From contig NZ_BCRT01000010.1 in the NCBI RefSeq assembly GCF_001552735.1, forward strand, positions 1 to 64,000: 64,000 nucleotides of DNA. The letters run 5' to 3'. The stretch comes from Sanguibacter suarezii NBRC 16159 (lineage in GTDB: Bacteria; Actinomycetota; Actinomycetes; Actinomycetales; Cellulomonadaceae). Positions 19,051 through 27,280 of this stretch are shown one piece after another; the stretch's first letter is position 1; each line of letters begins with the position of its first letter. Below the pieces are notes generated by a model. That model worked only from the letters and a program-made list of their open reading frames with translations. It was not told the DNA's origin and did no database searches. The translations under genes were made by a program, and so were the position numbers.

Positions 19051-20100
19051 GTGAGAGGCGAATATAAAGTTCCTGGCGGCAAGCTCGTGGCGATCGACCT
19101 GGAGGTCGACGGCGACCGGTTGGCAGAGGTGGCCGTCAGCGGCGACTTCTTCCTCGAGCCCGACGACGCCCTGCTCGACATCAACTCCGCGCTGAACGGC
19201 ATGCCGGCGACGGCGCCGGTCGCGGTGCTCGCCGAGGCGATCACCCGGGCACTGGACCCGGGGGCCACGCTCATCGGGTTCACCCCCGAGGCAGTGGCGA
19301 TCGCCGCGCGTCGGGCGCTCGGGCACGCCACCGGCTGGCACGACCACACCTTCGAGATCATCCACGACGGTCCCCAGGACCCGGCCATGCAGATGGCCCT
19401 CGACCAGGCGATCTCGGAGTCGGTCGACGCCGGCACCCGTGCGCCCACCCTGCGCATCTGGGAGTGGGGCGCCCCGGCCGTGGTCATCGGCTCCTTCCAG
19501 TCGCTGAAGAACGAGGTGGACCCCGAGGGTGCCGCCAAGCACGGCATCACCGTGGTGCGCCGGATCTCCGGCGGCGGCGCGATGTTCATCGAGCCCGGGA
19601 ACACGATCACGTACTCCCTCACCGTGCCCAGCTCCCTCGTGGAGGGGCTGAGCTTCGAGAAGTCCTACGCCTTCCTCGACGACTGGGTGCTCGGCGCCCT
19701 GGCCGACCTGGGCGTGCACGCGACGTACCAGCCGCTCAACGACATCGCCTCACCGGCCGGCAAGATCGCCGGCGCCGCGCAGAAGCGCTTCGTCGGTGGC
19801 GCGGTGCTGCACCACGTGACGATGGCCTACGACATCGACGCGGACAAGATGCTCGAGGTGCTGCGCATCGGCCGCGAGAAGATGAGCGACAAGGGCACCA
19901 AGAGCGCCAACAAGCGCGTGGACCCGGTCCGGTCGCAGACGGGCATGTCCCGCGCCGACGTCATCGAGGCCTTCAAGGCCCACTTCCGCTCCCGCTACGA
20001 CACCGTCGAGGGCACAGTCACCGAAGCCGAGTGGGCCCGAGCCCGCGAGCTCGCCGAGACAAAGTTCAGCACCCCCGAATGGACCGCCCGAGTCCCCTGA
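19051..20100 (+). CDS. lplA: Lipoate-protein ligase A with N-terminal accessory domain
   Basis: A 349-residue protein attaching lipoate, or another acyl group, to lipoyl domains. Residues about 100-349 form the biotin/lipoate ligase catalytic domain with R-R-I-S-G-G-G-A-M-F and the K-I-A-G-A-A-Q-K-R lysine motif. Residues 1-90 resemble the accessory domain that most LplA proteins carry at the C-terminus (Y-K-V-P-G-G-K-L-V at the start and V-S-G-D-F-F). The domain order is thus permuted. TAGGCT (19039-19044) lies 6 nt before the GTG, so the mRNA is likely leaderless; the first codons are unusually A/T-rich. Confidence 0.88.
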   Translation: MRGEYKVPGGKLVAIDLEVDGDRLAEVAVSGDFFLEPDDALLDINSALNGMPATAPVAVLAEAITRALDPGATLIGFTPEAVAIAARRALGHATGWHDHTFEIIHDGPQDPAMQMALDQAISESVDAGTRAPTLRIWEWGAPAVVIGSFQSLKNEVDPEGAAKHGITVVRRISGGGAMFIEPGNTITYSLTVPSSLVEGLSFEKSYAFLDDWVLGALADLGVHATYQPLNDIASPAGKIAGAAQKRFVGGAVLHHVTMAYDIDADKMLEVLRIGREKMSDKGTKSANKRVDPVRSQTGMSRADVIEAFKAHFRSRYDTVEGTVTEAEWARARELAETKFSTPEWTARVP

Positions 20101-20134
20101 CCCTCCCGGTCTCCCCCCACCCCACCCAGCCCCT

Positions 20135-20203
20135 CCGCTGAGTGCACGAAAAAAATGCGCGTGTCGCACCGGCGCGTCGCGTACAGAATCGTGCACTCAG
20201 CGG
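20135..20203. repeat. 15-bp inverted repeat with a 39-nt loop
   Basis: CCGCTGAGTGCACGA (20135-20149) and its exact complement (20189-20203) enclose a loop that starts with seven A and is then G/C-rich. It lies between the convergent lplA and the membrane-protein gene. It could be a bidirectional terminator, but the 39-nt loop is long for that. It is unrelated in sequence to the GAACTCGTGA element. Confidence 0.75.
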
Positions 20204-20230
20204 GGGAGGGGAGGGGAGGGAGGGTGGGGG

Positions 20231-20746
20231 TTAGGTGCGGCGGTCGGTGGTGATGAAGGTGACTACTCCAGTGGTGATGAGCAGGTAGGGGAGTGAGCCG
20301 AGCGCCACGTCCCCGTCCAGCCCGAGGTTGACCGCCGCAGGCAGCAGAGCCGCGGTGATGAAGGCGACGTAGCCGACGACCGCCATCGTGGTGAGGTAGA
20401 CGCGCTTGTCCCGCTCGTCGCCGCGGCCGGAGAAGACGCGCTCGGCCGTCGCGGCGTCGACGCCCCGGCTGCTCGCGCGCCACCCGGCGAACCACATGAG
20501 TCCGAGGACGAGCCCACCGCCGCAGAGCACGCCCGCTGCGGTCGACCACTCGTCGAAGGCTGCGTACGTGCCGGCTATCGCGAGCAGCAGCCCGAGGGTC
20601 GCGAGCAGGATCGCGCGCTGGCGCTTCGGCGAGACCGTGGAACGCGACGGTGAGCCGCGCCGGGCGGGGCCGGGCTGTACATGGCCGGGCTGTACGGGGC
20701 CGGTCTGCGCGGGGCCGGGCTGCGCGGGGTTCTCAGGCATCGACAT
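20231..20746 (-). CDS. Four-helix membrane protein of a CPBP/XRE operon
   Basis: A 171-residue protein with a Pro/Gln/Gly-rich N-terminal 40 residues and four predicted membrane segments (about 47-66, 69-92, 119-145, 150-168). It resembles the small DUF2178-type proteins often encoded next to YozG-like regulators. The start at 20746 (or 20740) overlaps the XRE gene, so the two are probably translationally coupled. Function is unknown. The proline-rich part is encoded by an imperfect nucleotide repeat. Confidence 0.7.
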   Translation of the reverse strand: MSMPENPAQPGPAQTGPVQPGHVQPGPARRGSPSRSTVSPKRQRAILLATLGLLLAIAGTYAAFDEWSTAAGVLCGGGLVLGLMWFAGWRASSRGVDAATAERVFSGRGDERDKRVYLTTMAVVGYVAFITAALLPAAVNLGLDGDVALGSLPYLLITTGVVTFITTDRRT

Positions 20747-20927
20747 GGAAGATCTCCTCGACGGTCGTGGCGAAGTGGCGGGCGATGGCGATGGCGAGCG
20801 GGAGCGACGGGTCGTACTTGCCGGTCTCGATCGAGTTGATGGTCTGGCGCGAGACGCCCAGCAGGGCGCCGAGCGCACCCTGGGAGAGCCCCGCCTCCTC
20901 GCGCAGTGCGCGAACGTCGTTGAGCAT
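20733..20927 (-). CDS. Short XRE-family helix-turn-helix regulator (YozG-like)
   Basis: A 64-residue protein that is almost only the DNA-binding domain: R-E-E-A-G-L-S-Q-G-A-L-G-A-L-L-G-V-S-R-Q-T-I-N-S-I-E-T-G-K-Y. Such proteins sit beside small membrane proteins and repress their own operons. It is 3 bp downstream of the CPBP gene and overlaps the membrane-protein gene. Three GTCAAG-N4-CTTGAC sites upstream of the operon are candidate binding sites. Confidence 0.9.
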   Translation of the reverse strand: MLNDVRALREEAGLSQGALGALLGVSRQTINSIETGKYDPSLPLAIAIARHFATTVEEIFHVDA

Positions 20928-20930
20928 GGT

Positions 20931-21800
20931 TCAGGCTCCTCGGGCAGTCTCGTGGGACGTCTGATCAGAGGCGATGCCCGACGCCGGGGCCTGGGCAGCT
21001 GGCTCCGTCGCCAGGGCGCCCGCTCCGGTCGGCAGCAGCAGTGCCCGCAGGTCGATCAAGGTGTGCAGGACCATCGGGAGGAGCAGGCTGCCGGTCCCGA
21101 GGTAGAGCACGGTCAGCGCGGCTCCGGCGAGCCCGGTGGCGACCATGCCCGCCCGGCCTTGGTACCAGTGCGCCACGCCGAACAGCACGGCTGCGAGGGC
21201 GACGATGACGGCGGTCGGGGTCTGTGACGGGAGGGCGACCGCGAGCGTGAGGACGAGCAGACCGCGGTAGGTGATCTCCTCGGTGACACCGGCGCTCAGG
21301 GACAGTGCCGACCATCCCCACCGCCCGCGCCCGGTCCGGGGCAGCATCGGCTGGACGGCGGCCAGCTGCGCCGGTCCGCCGGACGTGCCTGACGTGGGCC
21401 GGCGGCGCATGACGAGTGCCATGCCGATCACCGCGACCGCAGCCCCGGTGACCATCCCGGCGATCGTGCTGGCCCCGATGGAGCCGTCGGACAGCCCGAA
21501 GCGGTCCAGCCCGCTGGCATCGACGGCCCGGAAGCCGATCTCGGCCAGGCCGACCCCGGGCAGCGCCAGCACGAGGAGGATCCCCAGGAGGGCGGTCACG
21601 CAGCCCTGGATGATCCACGAGCGGTAGAACCGCAGCCGGGCAGGCTCGCCCTGGACGGCTTCGGCCTGCAGGAACCTCGCGTAGCTCCGCTTGCCGGAGA
21701 CCGGCTCGTAGACGACAAGCGCGACGACGGCGATCACCAGCGCGGCGACGACGAGCGGCGCAGGACTGAGGTTCTGCAGCTGGGACAGGTGGCTAGGCAT
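20931..21800 (-). CDS. CPBP family intramembrane glutamic endopeptidase
   Basis: A 289-residue polytopic membrane protein with the three CPBP (Abi) motifs: E-E-I-T-Y-R-G at about 180, F-G-V-A-H-W at about 220, and H-T-L-I-D-L near the C-terminus. The family includes CAAX-prenyl proteases and bacteriocin self-immunity proteins. A Shine-Dalgarno (GGGGAGA) precedes the ATG, unlike the leaderless genes nearby. It leads a three-gene minus-strand operon. The substrate cannot be inferred. Confidence 0.88.
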   Translation of the reverse strand: MPSHLSQLQNLSPAPLVVAALVIAVVALVVYEPVSGKRSYARFLQAEAVQGEPARLRFYRSWIIQGCVTALLGILLVLALPGVGLAEIGFRAVDASGLDRFGLSDGSIGASTIAGMVTGAAVAVIGMALVMRRRPTSGTSGGPAQLAAVQPMLPRTGRGRWGWSALSLSAGVTEEITYRGLLVLTLAVALPSQTPTAVIVALAAVLFGVAHWYQGRAGMVATGLAGAALTVLYLGTGSLLLPMVLHTLIDLRALLLPTGAGALATEPAAQAPASGIASDQTSHETARGA

Positions 21801-21823
21801 GAGGTCTCCCCGAGGCTCCGAGT

Positions 21824-21887
21824 GTCAAGCATCCTTGACGTGTGTCAAGGATGCTTGACTGGAGCAGCGCTGTCAAGAGTCCTTGAC
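21824..21887. promoter_or_regulatory. Three GTCAAG-N4-CTTGAC operator sites
   Basis: Perfect 6+6 palindromes with 4-bp spacers lie at 21824-21839 (spacer CATC), 21844-21859 (GATG) and 21872-21887 (AGTC). They are 20 and 28 bp apart and lie 24-87 bp upstream of the CPBP start. Each half-site contains TTGAC, so they overlap potential -35 elements. The likely binder is the XRE regulator of the operon. Confidence 0.75.
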
Positions 21888-21918
21888 AGTCGGGTTGGCC
21901 CTCCCGTGAGAGCAGCGG

Positions 21919-22845
21919 CTACCGCCCGGCGAGCATCTCCTCGACAACCCCGCGCGGCTCGGTCATGACGACGAAGTCGACCCGCGTCCCCTCGAACTGG
22001 TCCTCACCGTCCTCGAACATCTTCTCGGTGAGCGGTCCCACCGCGTCCTCGTTGACGACGACCGTCAGCCACACCGGGTGGTCCGCAGCCGCCTCGGCGG
22101 GGATCTGTGCTCGGGTCTCAGGGGCAGCCAGTGCGGCGATGGTCAGCTCGACGAGGGTGCGGACGTCGACCTGGGTCTGGGCGTCCGCGCCCGAGGCGCC
22201 GAGGTAGACGATCTCCGCGCGCAGGCGCTCGTTGTCGGCATCCCAGGTGTAGGCGGCGGGCGTCAGCCCCGGCGTCACCGCGGGTTCGACGACCGAAGGC
22301 GTGACGACGGCGGGGGCCTCGTCCGTGGCCTCGTCATCGACCTCGTCAGCGGTTGAGTCGGCGCCCGGACCTGTCACCGTGGGCTGATCCGACGCCGCAG
22401 CAGCCGCACCGGCCGCCCCAGTCACCCCAGCAGCCCCGCCCTGTCCGGCCCCAGCCTTCTTCCGCTTGCCCTTGGGCGCCCTGACGGCCGGAGCGGGCTT
22501 CGCGGTCACGACCGAGAGCGGGATCGACTGCCCGAGGTGCTCGCGCAGGATCTCCAGCCCGTGCTCGGCCAGCGGTGGCAGCGGCGTCGTACCGGTGTCC
22601 ACCTGGATGCGCACCCCGGCACCGGTCGCGCCGTCGGGGATGCAGTGGCCGAACAGGCCTGCCTGCACGGCGCCGACAGTGGCGATGACCCGCTCGGAGA
22701 GCTGGTCGGCGACGAGGCTCGTGTCGGGGATGGAGGCGTCGATCGGGACGTGGATGACGACGGCGTTCTCCTGCTCCGACCAGGTCTCCGTGACGCCTTC
22801 GGGGATGGACGCGGCACGCTGCTTGCGGGAGAACGGCATCTTCAT
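21919..22845 (-). CDS. Uncharacterised two-domain protein with Ala/Thr/Asp-rich linker
   Basis: I do not recognise this 308-residue protein. Residues 1-110 and about 190-308 look like two globular domains, each with hydrophobic beta-strand patterns (A-V-V-I-H-V-P-I-D, V-W-L-T-V-V-V-N-E-D). They are joined by a lysine patch (about 121-128) and an Ala/Thr/Asp/Val-rich low-complexity linker. There is no signal peptide or membrane segment. The ATG at 22845 is chosen because GATTGT lies 7 nt upstream. It is divergent from the aquaporin gene. Confidence 0.65.
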   Translation of the reverse strand: MKMPFSRKQRAASIPEGVTETWSEQENAVVIHVPIDASIPDTSLVADQLSERVIATVGAVQAGLFGHCIPDGATGAGVRIQVDTGTTPLPPLAEHGLEILREHLGQSIPLSVVTAKPAPAVRAPKGKRKKAGAGQGGAAGVTGAAGAAAAASDQPTVTGPGADSTADEVDDEATDEAPAVVTPSVVEPAVTPGLTPAAYTWDADNERLRAEIVYLGASGADAQTQVDVRTLVELTIAALAAPETRAQIPAEAAADHPVWLTVVVNEDAVGPLTEKMFEDGEDQFEGTRVDFVVMTEPRGVVEEMLAGR

Positions 22846-22976
22846 GTCACTGACAATCGCGTATCCGATACGCAGGAGCAAATCCGCCGCGTTCAGGCTA
22901 GGTTGCTCTGCAGACCCCGACCGTGACCGTGACCTGCGTCAGGACCGGTCCCAATCGACGGAGAGCGAGTGCGCTG

Positions 22977-23711
22977 ATGGACGAGTACAGCATGACAGTG
23001 AAGGTCCTCTGCGAGTTCATCGGGACCGCGATCCTCATCATCATCGGCAACGGGACGGTGGCCAACGTCCACCTCAAGGGCAGCAAGGGCTACCACGGTG
23101 GGTGGAGCCTCATCGCGATGGGCTACGGCTTCGGCGTGATGATCCCGGTGATGATGTTCGCCGGGATCTCCGGTGCTCAGATCAACCCCGCCATGACCCT
23201 CGGGCTCGCGATCAACGGCCACCAGGGCTGGGACGTCGTGCCGTGGTACATCCTCGCCCAGCTGCTCGGGGCGATGGCAGGTCAGATGGCCATCGTCGTC
23301 ACGCACAAGCCGTACTACGACCGCACCGAGGACCCCGAGGACATCCTCGCGACCTTCTCTACGATCAACGCAGCCAACAGTCGCGTCAACGGCTTCGCCA
23401 ACGAGTTCCTCGGCACCATGGTGCTCACCTCCTGCGCGCTGGGCATCCTCAACTCCCCGAGCTTTGCCGGGGAGTCCGGGGCCGCGGCGCTCGGCGTCGG
23501 GTTCCTCGTGTGGGCGCTCGTCGTCGGCCTCGGCGGGCCCACGGGGCCGGCGCTCAACCCTGCCCGTGACCTCGGTCCGCGCATCCTGCACGCCCTGCTG
23601 CCGCTGAAGAACAAGGGCACCTCGGACTGGGGCTACTCCTGGGTCCCGGTCGCTGCTCCGATCGCCGGAGGCATCGTCGGCGTGGCTGGCTACACCGCTC
23701 TGCTCGGCTAG
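22977..23711 (+). CDS. MIP family aquaporin / glycerol facilitator
   Basis: A 244-residue channel with six membrane segments and both pore motifs, N-P-A-M-T in the first half and N-P-A-R-D in the second. The Asp after the second NPAR and the large periplasmic loops favour a glyceroporin (GlpF-type) over a strict water channel. The ATG follows ACGGAGAG. No glycerol kinase gene is adjacent. Confidence 0.92.
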   Translation: MDEYSMTVKVLCEFIGTAILIIIGNGTVANVHLKGSKGYHGGWSLIAMGYGFGVMIPVMMFAGISGAQINPAMTLGLAINGHQGWDVVPWYILAQLLGAMAGQMAIVVTHKPYYDRTEDPEDILATFSTINAANSRVNGFANEFLGTMVLTSCALGILNSPSFAGESGAAALGVGFLVWALVVGLGGPTGPALNPARDLGPRILHALLPLKNKGTSDWGYSWVPVAAPIAGGIVGVAGYTALLG

Positions 23712-23817
23712 CGACCAGCCCGACGCCGCGGCTCGCCCAGGACGCACCCCGGCGTCACCCGCCCGGCATGCGGATCAAGGGTCGCACCGCGGCGGGACCG
23801 GTCGTAGGTTAGGAAAC

Positions 23818-24837
23818 GTGACCTACGCCACATCTTCTCGCCGTCACGAGGCCGGGACCGCCCCGGTCATCCAGGCGCGCGGTCTCACCAAGCGCTACGG
23901 CAAGGTCGTTGCCCTGGACGGCGTGGACCTCGACGTCCACGCCGGGACTGTCCTGGGCCTGCTCGGCCCCAACGGTGCCGGCAAGACGACGATCGTCCGC
24001 ATCCTGGCCACGCTGCTGGCGGCTGACGAAGGCGCCGCCACCGTCGCCGGGATCGACGTCCGGGCCGATCCTCGCGAGGTGCGCCGCCACATCGGCCTGT
24101 CCGGGCAGTACGCGGCCGTCGACGAGTACCTCACCGGCTTCGAGAACCTCGACATGATCGGCCGGCTCTACCACCTGGGCAAGGCGCACAGTCGCAGCCG
24201 GGCGCGTGAGCTGCTCGCCCAGTTCGACCTCGAGGACGCCGGTGACCGGCCCACGCGCACGTACTCCGGCGGCATGCGCCGCCGACTCGACCTCGCCGGC
24301 GCCCTCGTGGCCCACCCGCCAGTGCTCTTCCTCGACGAGCCGACGACGGGCCTGGACCCCCGTGGACGCATCCAGATGTGGGACGTCATCCGCAGCCTCG
24401 TCGCCGAGGGCACCACCCTCCTGCTGACCACCCAGTACCTGGAAGAGGCTGACGTGCTCGCCGACGAGATCGTCGTCATCGACCACGGCAAGGCCATCGC
24501 CCGGGGCACCGCCGACCAGCTCAAGCTCCAGGTGGGTGGGGAGCGCCTCGAGGTCACCATCCGTGACCGGGAGCGCCTGGCCGACGCCGAAGAGCTCATG
24601 TCCCGCCTGGGCACCAGTCCGCAGAACGACCTCGAGCGGCGCACCTTCGCCGTCTCGGCAGACCTGGGCGTGGCGACGCTCACCGCCGCGCTGCACGCCT
24701 TCGAGGGAGCCGGCATCGAGCTCGACGACGTGGGGCTGCGCCGGCCCACCCTCGACGACGCCTTCCTCACCCTGACCGGCCGGACGACCGAGGAGACGGT
24801 CGCCCCCGAGGACGTGAAGGGAGGAGCAGAGCGATGA
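23818..24837 (+). CDS. DrrA-type ABC transporter ATP-binding protein
   Basis: A 339-residue ATPase of the daunorubicin-resistance (DRA) subfamily, with Walker A G-P-N-G-A-G-K-T-T, signature Y-S-G-G-M-R-R-R-L-D-L-A, Walker B V-L-F-L-D-E-P-T-T-G-L-D-P and the C-terminal DrrA extension. It overlaps the permease gene by 4 bp. TAGGTT (23805-23810) lies 7 nt before the GTG. The substrate is unknown; multidrug or lipid export is typical. Confidence 0.92.
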   Translation: MTYATSSRRHEAGTAPVIQARGLTKRYGKVVALDGVDLDVHAGTVLGLLGPNGAGKTTIVRILATLLAADEGAATVAGIDVRADPREVRRHIGLSGQYAAVDEYLTGFENLDMIGRLYHLGKAHSRSRARELLAQFDLEDAGDRPTRTYSGGMRRRLDLAGALVAHPPVLFLDEPTTGLDPRGRIQMWDVIRSLVAEGTTLLLTTQYLEEADVLADEIVVIDHGKAIARGTADQLKLQVGGERLEVTIRDRERLADAEELMSRLGTSPQNDLERRTFAVSADLGVATLTAALHAFEGAGIELDDVGLRRPTLDDAFLTLTGRTTEETVAPEDVKGGAER

Positions 24838-25649
24838 AGGTCCCCTACGTCCTGGCCGACGCCGCGGTGGTGGCCAAGCGCAACATCATCAAGATCAAGC
24901 GCGTCCCCGACCTGCTCGTGTTCACCACACTGTCACCAATCATGTTCGTGCTGCTGTTCGCCTACGTGTTCGGCGGGGCGATCGACGTGGGCGGCTCGGA
25001 CGAGACCAGCCAGGCCTACCGGGAGTTCCTCATCGCCGGGATCTTCGCCCAGACGGTGATCTTCGGTTCGACGATCACCGGCGCCGGGCTGGCCGAGGAT
25101 GTGAAGAAGGGGGTGATCGACCGCTTCCGCTCCCTGCCCATGGCGCCGTCGGCGGTGCTCAGCGGCCGGACCTTCTCCGACGTGGTGAACAACATCCTCG
25201 TGCTCATCGTCATGTCCCTCACCGGGCTGCTCGTGGGGTGGCGGATCAACACCTCGTTCTGGGAAGCGGCGGCTGGCTTCGGGCTGCTGCTCGTCTTCGC
25301 CTACTCGATCTCGTGGATCATGGCGTGGATCGGGATGCTCGTGCCGAGCCCTGAGGTGGTCAACAACGCCTCCTTCATCGTCATCTTCCCGCTCACCTTC
25401 GTCGCGAACACCTTTGTGCCGCTCGAGACGCTCCCCACTGCTCTGCAGACCTTTGCCGAGTGGAACCCGGTCTCCTCGGTCACTCAGGCCGCACGCGAGC
25501 TCTTCGGCAACATCCCGCCCGGCACTCCGGCGCCCACGGCGTGGCCGCTGCTGCACCCGGAGGTCTATACGCTCATCTGGTCGGTCGCGATCCTGGCGAT
25601 CTTCATCCCGGTGGCCAACGCCCAGTACCGCAGGTCCACGAGCCGCTGA
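24834..25649 (+). CDS. DrrB-type ABC-2 transporter permease
   Basis: A 271-residue membrane subunit with six predicted helices and the ABC-2 motif region, including T-L-S-P-I-M-F-V-L-L-F-A-Y-V-F-G and G-V-I-D-R-F-R-S-L-P-M-A. It starts inside the ATPase gene (ATGA overlap) and is its partner. It is convergent with map. Confidence 0.92.
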   Translation: MKVPYVLADAAVVAKRNIIKIKRVPDLLVFTTLSPIMFVLLFAYVFGGAIDVGGSDETSQAYREFLIAGIFAQTVIFGSTITGAGLAEDVKKGVIDRFRSLPMAPSAVLSGRTFSDVVNNILVLIVMSLTGLLVGWRINTSFWEAAAGFGLLLVFAYSISWIMAWIGMLVPSPEVVNNASFIVIFPLTFVANTFVPLETLPTALQTFAEWNPVSSVTQAARELFGNIPPGTPAPTAWPLLHPEVYTLIWSVAILAIFIPVANAQYRRSTSR

Positions 25650-25672
25650 CCGGTCGCGTCAGGGCAGGGGCG

Positions 25673-26440
25673 TCAGCGCAGCGTGAGGATCTCCGCGCCG
25701 TCGTCGGTGATCACGATCGTGTGCTCGCTGTGCGCGGTGCGGCAGCCGGTCGCGCTCTTGAGGGTCCAGCCGTCGTCGTCGGTGACGAGCTCGGCGGTGT
25801 CAGCCATGACCCACGGCTCGAGCGCGAGCAGCAGCCCAGGACGCAGGGTGTAGCCGCGGCCGGGGCGCCCGGTGTTGGGCACGTGCGGGTCCTGGTGCAT
25901 CGTCGAGCCGATCCCGTGGCCGCCGAACTGCGTGTTGACCGGGTACCCCGCCGCGCCCAGCACCTCACCGATGGCGTGGGAGATGTCGCCGATGCGCGCC
26001 CCTGGCCGGGCCGCGGCGATGCCGGCGGTCAGCGCCCGCTCGGTCGCGGTGATCAGGGCGACGCTCTCCGAGGGGCGCGAGGTGCCCACGATGAAGGTGA
26101 GGGCGGAGTCGGCAGCGATGCCGTCCAAGGAGACGGCGAGGTCGAGGGTCAGCAGGTCACCGTCGGCCAGGGTGTAGTCGTGGGGCAGCCCATGGAGCAC
26201 GGCGTCGTTGACGGAGGTGCAGATGTAGTGGCCGAAGGGCCCGCGACCGAAGGAGGGCGCGTAGTCGACGTAGCAGGACTCGGCGCCGGCATCGGCGATC
26301 ATGGCCTGCGTCCAGCGGTCGATCTCCAGGAGGTTGGTGCCCACAGTGGTGCGGTCCTTGACCGTCTGCAGGATGCGCGCAACGAGAGCGCCGGTCGCGC
26401 GCGCCCGGGTGATCTCGCTCGGGCTGAGGATCTCGATCAT
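25673..26440 (-). CDS. map: Methionine aminopeptidase, type I
   Basis: A 255-residue metallopeptidase removing N-terminal methionine. Metal ligands are visible in T-L-D-L-A-V (Asp), S-A-L-T (Asp just before), G-G-H-G-I-G (His), L-A-L-E-P-W (Glu) and S-E-H-T (Glu). It starts M-I-E-I-L-S-P-S-E-I and has GGAGAAGG upstream. It lacks the zinc-finger or SH3 extension of actinobacterial MetAP1c forms. It is 68 bp downstream of yggS, so co-transcription is possible. Confidence 0.95.
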   Translation of the reverse strand: MIEILSPSEITRARATGALVARILQTVKDRTTVGTNLLEIDRWTQAMIADAGAESCYVDYAPSFGRGPFGHYICTSVNDAVLHGLPHDYTLADGDLLTLDLAVSLDGIAADSALTFIVGTSRPSESVALITATERALTAGIAAARPGARIGDISHAIGEVLGAAGYPVNTQFGGHGIGSTMHQDPHVPNTGRPGRGYTLRPGLLLALEPWVMADTAELVTDDDGWTLKSATGCRTAHSEHTIVITDDGAEILTLR

Positions 26441-26508
26441 GCGGCACCTTCTCCGTGGGACCAGTAGCTGTCCTGGCAATCCTATTCGCGGGACGGAGGA
26501 GCCCACGG

Positions 26509-27237
26509 CTACCGCGGACGCGCCCCGAAGACCGCCGACCCGACCCGGACGATCGTGGACCCCTCGGCGACCGCCCACTCGAGGTCTCGGCTCATCCCCA
26601 TGGACAGCTCCTGGGCCTGCGCCGTGCCCGCGGCCCCCGACCCGGCGACCTCGTCGCGGACCCCGCGCAGCAGCGCGAACTCCGCCCGGGCGGTCCCTTC
26701 GTCCCGGGTCGGTGAGGCGATGGTCATGAAGCCGCGCAGGGTGAGCCCGGGCAGCTCGCCGACCCCATGGGCGAGGTCGAGCGCGCGGTCCGGGGCCACC
26801 CCGGCCTTGGACTCCTCACCGGAGACGTTGACCTGGATCATGACGTCGAGGGGATCGAGCGGTCCGCCCACGACCCGGGCGGAGAGCTTCTGGGCCAGGG
26901 CGAGGGAGTCGATCGTCTCCACGCATGCGTGCCCGTGCAGGGCGAGGGCGCGCAGGGCGTGGTTGATCTTGTTGGACTGCAGCGGCCCGATGAGGTGCGC
27001 CGCCACACCGAGGTCGGCCAGCGCCGGTGCCTTGTCCGCGAGCTCCTGCACCCGGTTCTCCCCGATGAGCACCGTCCCGGCCGGTGCGCCGGCCAGCGCC
27101 TCCCGCACGACGTCGGCCGGCTGTGTCTTGGTGGCCAGCAGCAGCCGGACACCGGCTGCGTCCCGGCCGGCGGCACGGCAGGCGGAGTCGATGCGCTCCT
27201 GGACGCGCGCGAGAGCGTAGGCAACAGTGTCGGGCAT
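26509..27237 (-). CDS. yggS: YggS family pyridoxal-phosphate homeostasis protein
   Basis: A 242-residue PLP-binding protein of the alanine-racemase-like barrel type involved in PLP balance. The lysine motif L-L-A-T-K-T-Q and the blocks G-E-N-R-V-Q-E, H-L-I-G-P-L-Q-S-N-K and S-M-G-M-S-R-D are diagnostic. The ATG at 27237 is preferred because TACGAT (27245-27250) lies 7 nt upstream; an ATG at 27246 is the alternative. Its promoter is back to back with the DUF2079 gene. Confidence 0.92.
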   Translation of the reverse strand: MPDTVAYALARVQERIDSACRAAGRDAAGVRLLLATKTQPADVVREALAGAPAGTVLIGENRVQELADKAPALADLGVAAHLIGPLQSNKINHALRALALHGHACVETIDSLALAQKLSARVVGGPLDPLDVMIQVNVSGEESKAGVAPDRALDLAHGVGELPGLTLRGFMTIASPTRDEGTARAEFALLRGVRDEVAGSGAAGTAQAQELSMGMSRDLEWAVAEGSTIVRVGSAVFGARPR

Positions 27238-27280
27238 GGACAGCATCGTAGTTGGGTCGCCGATACGCCAGACTGTGCCG

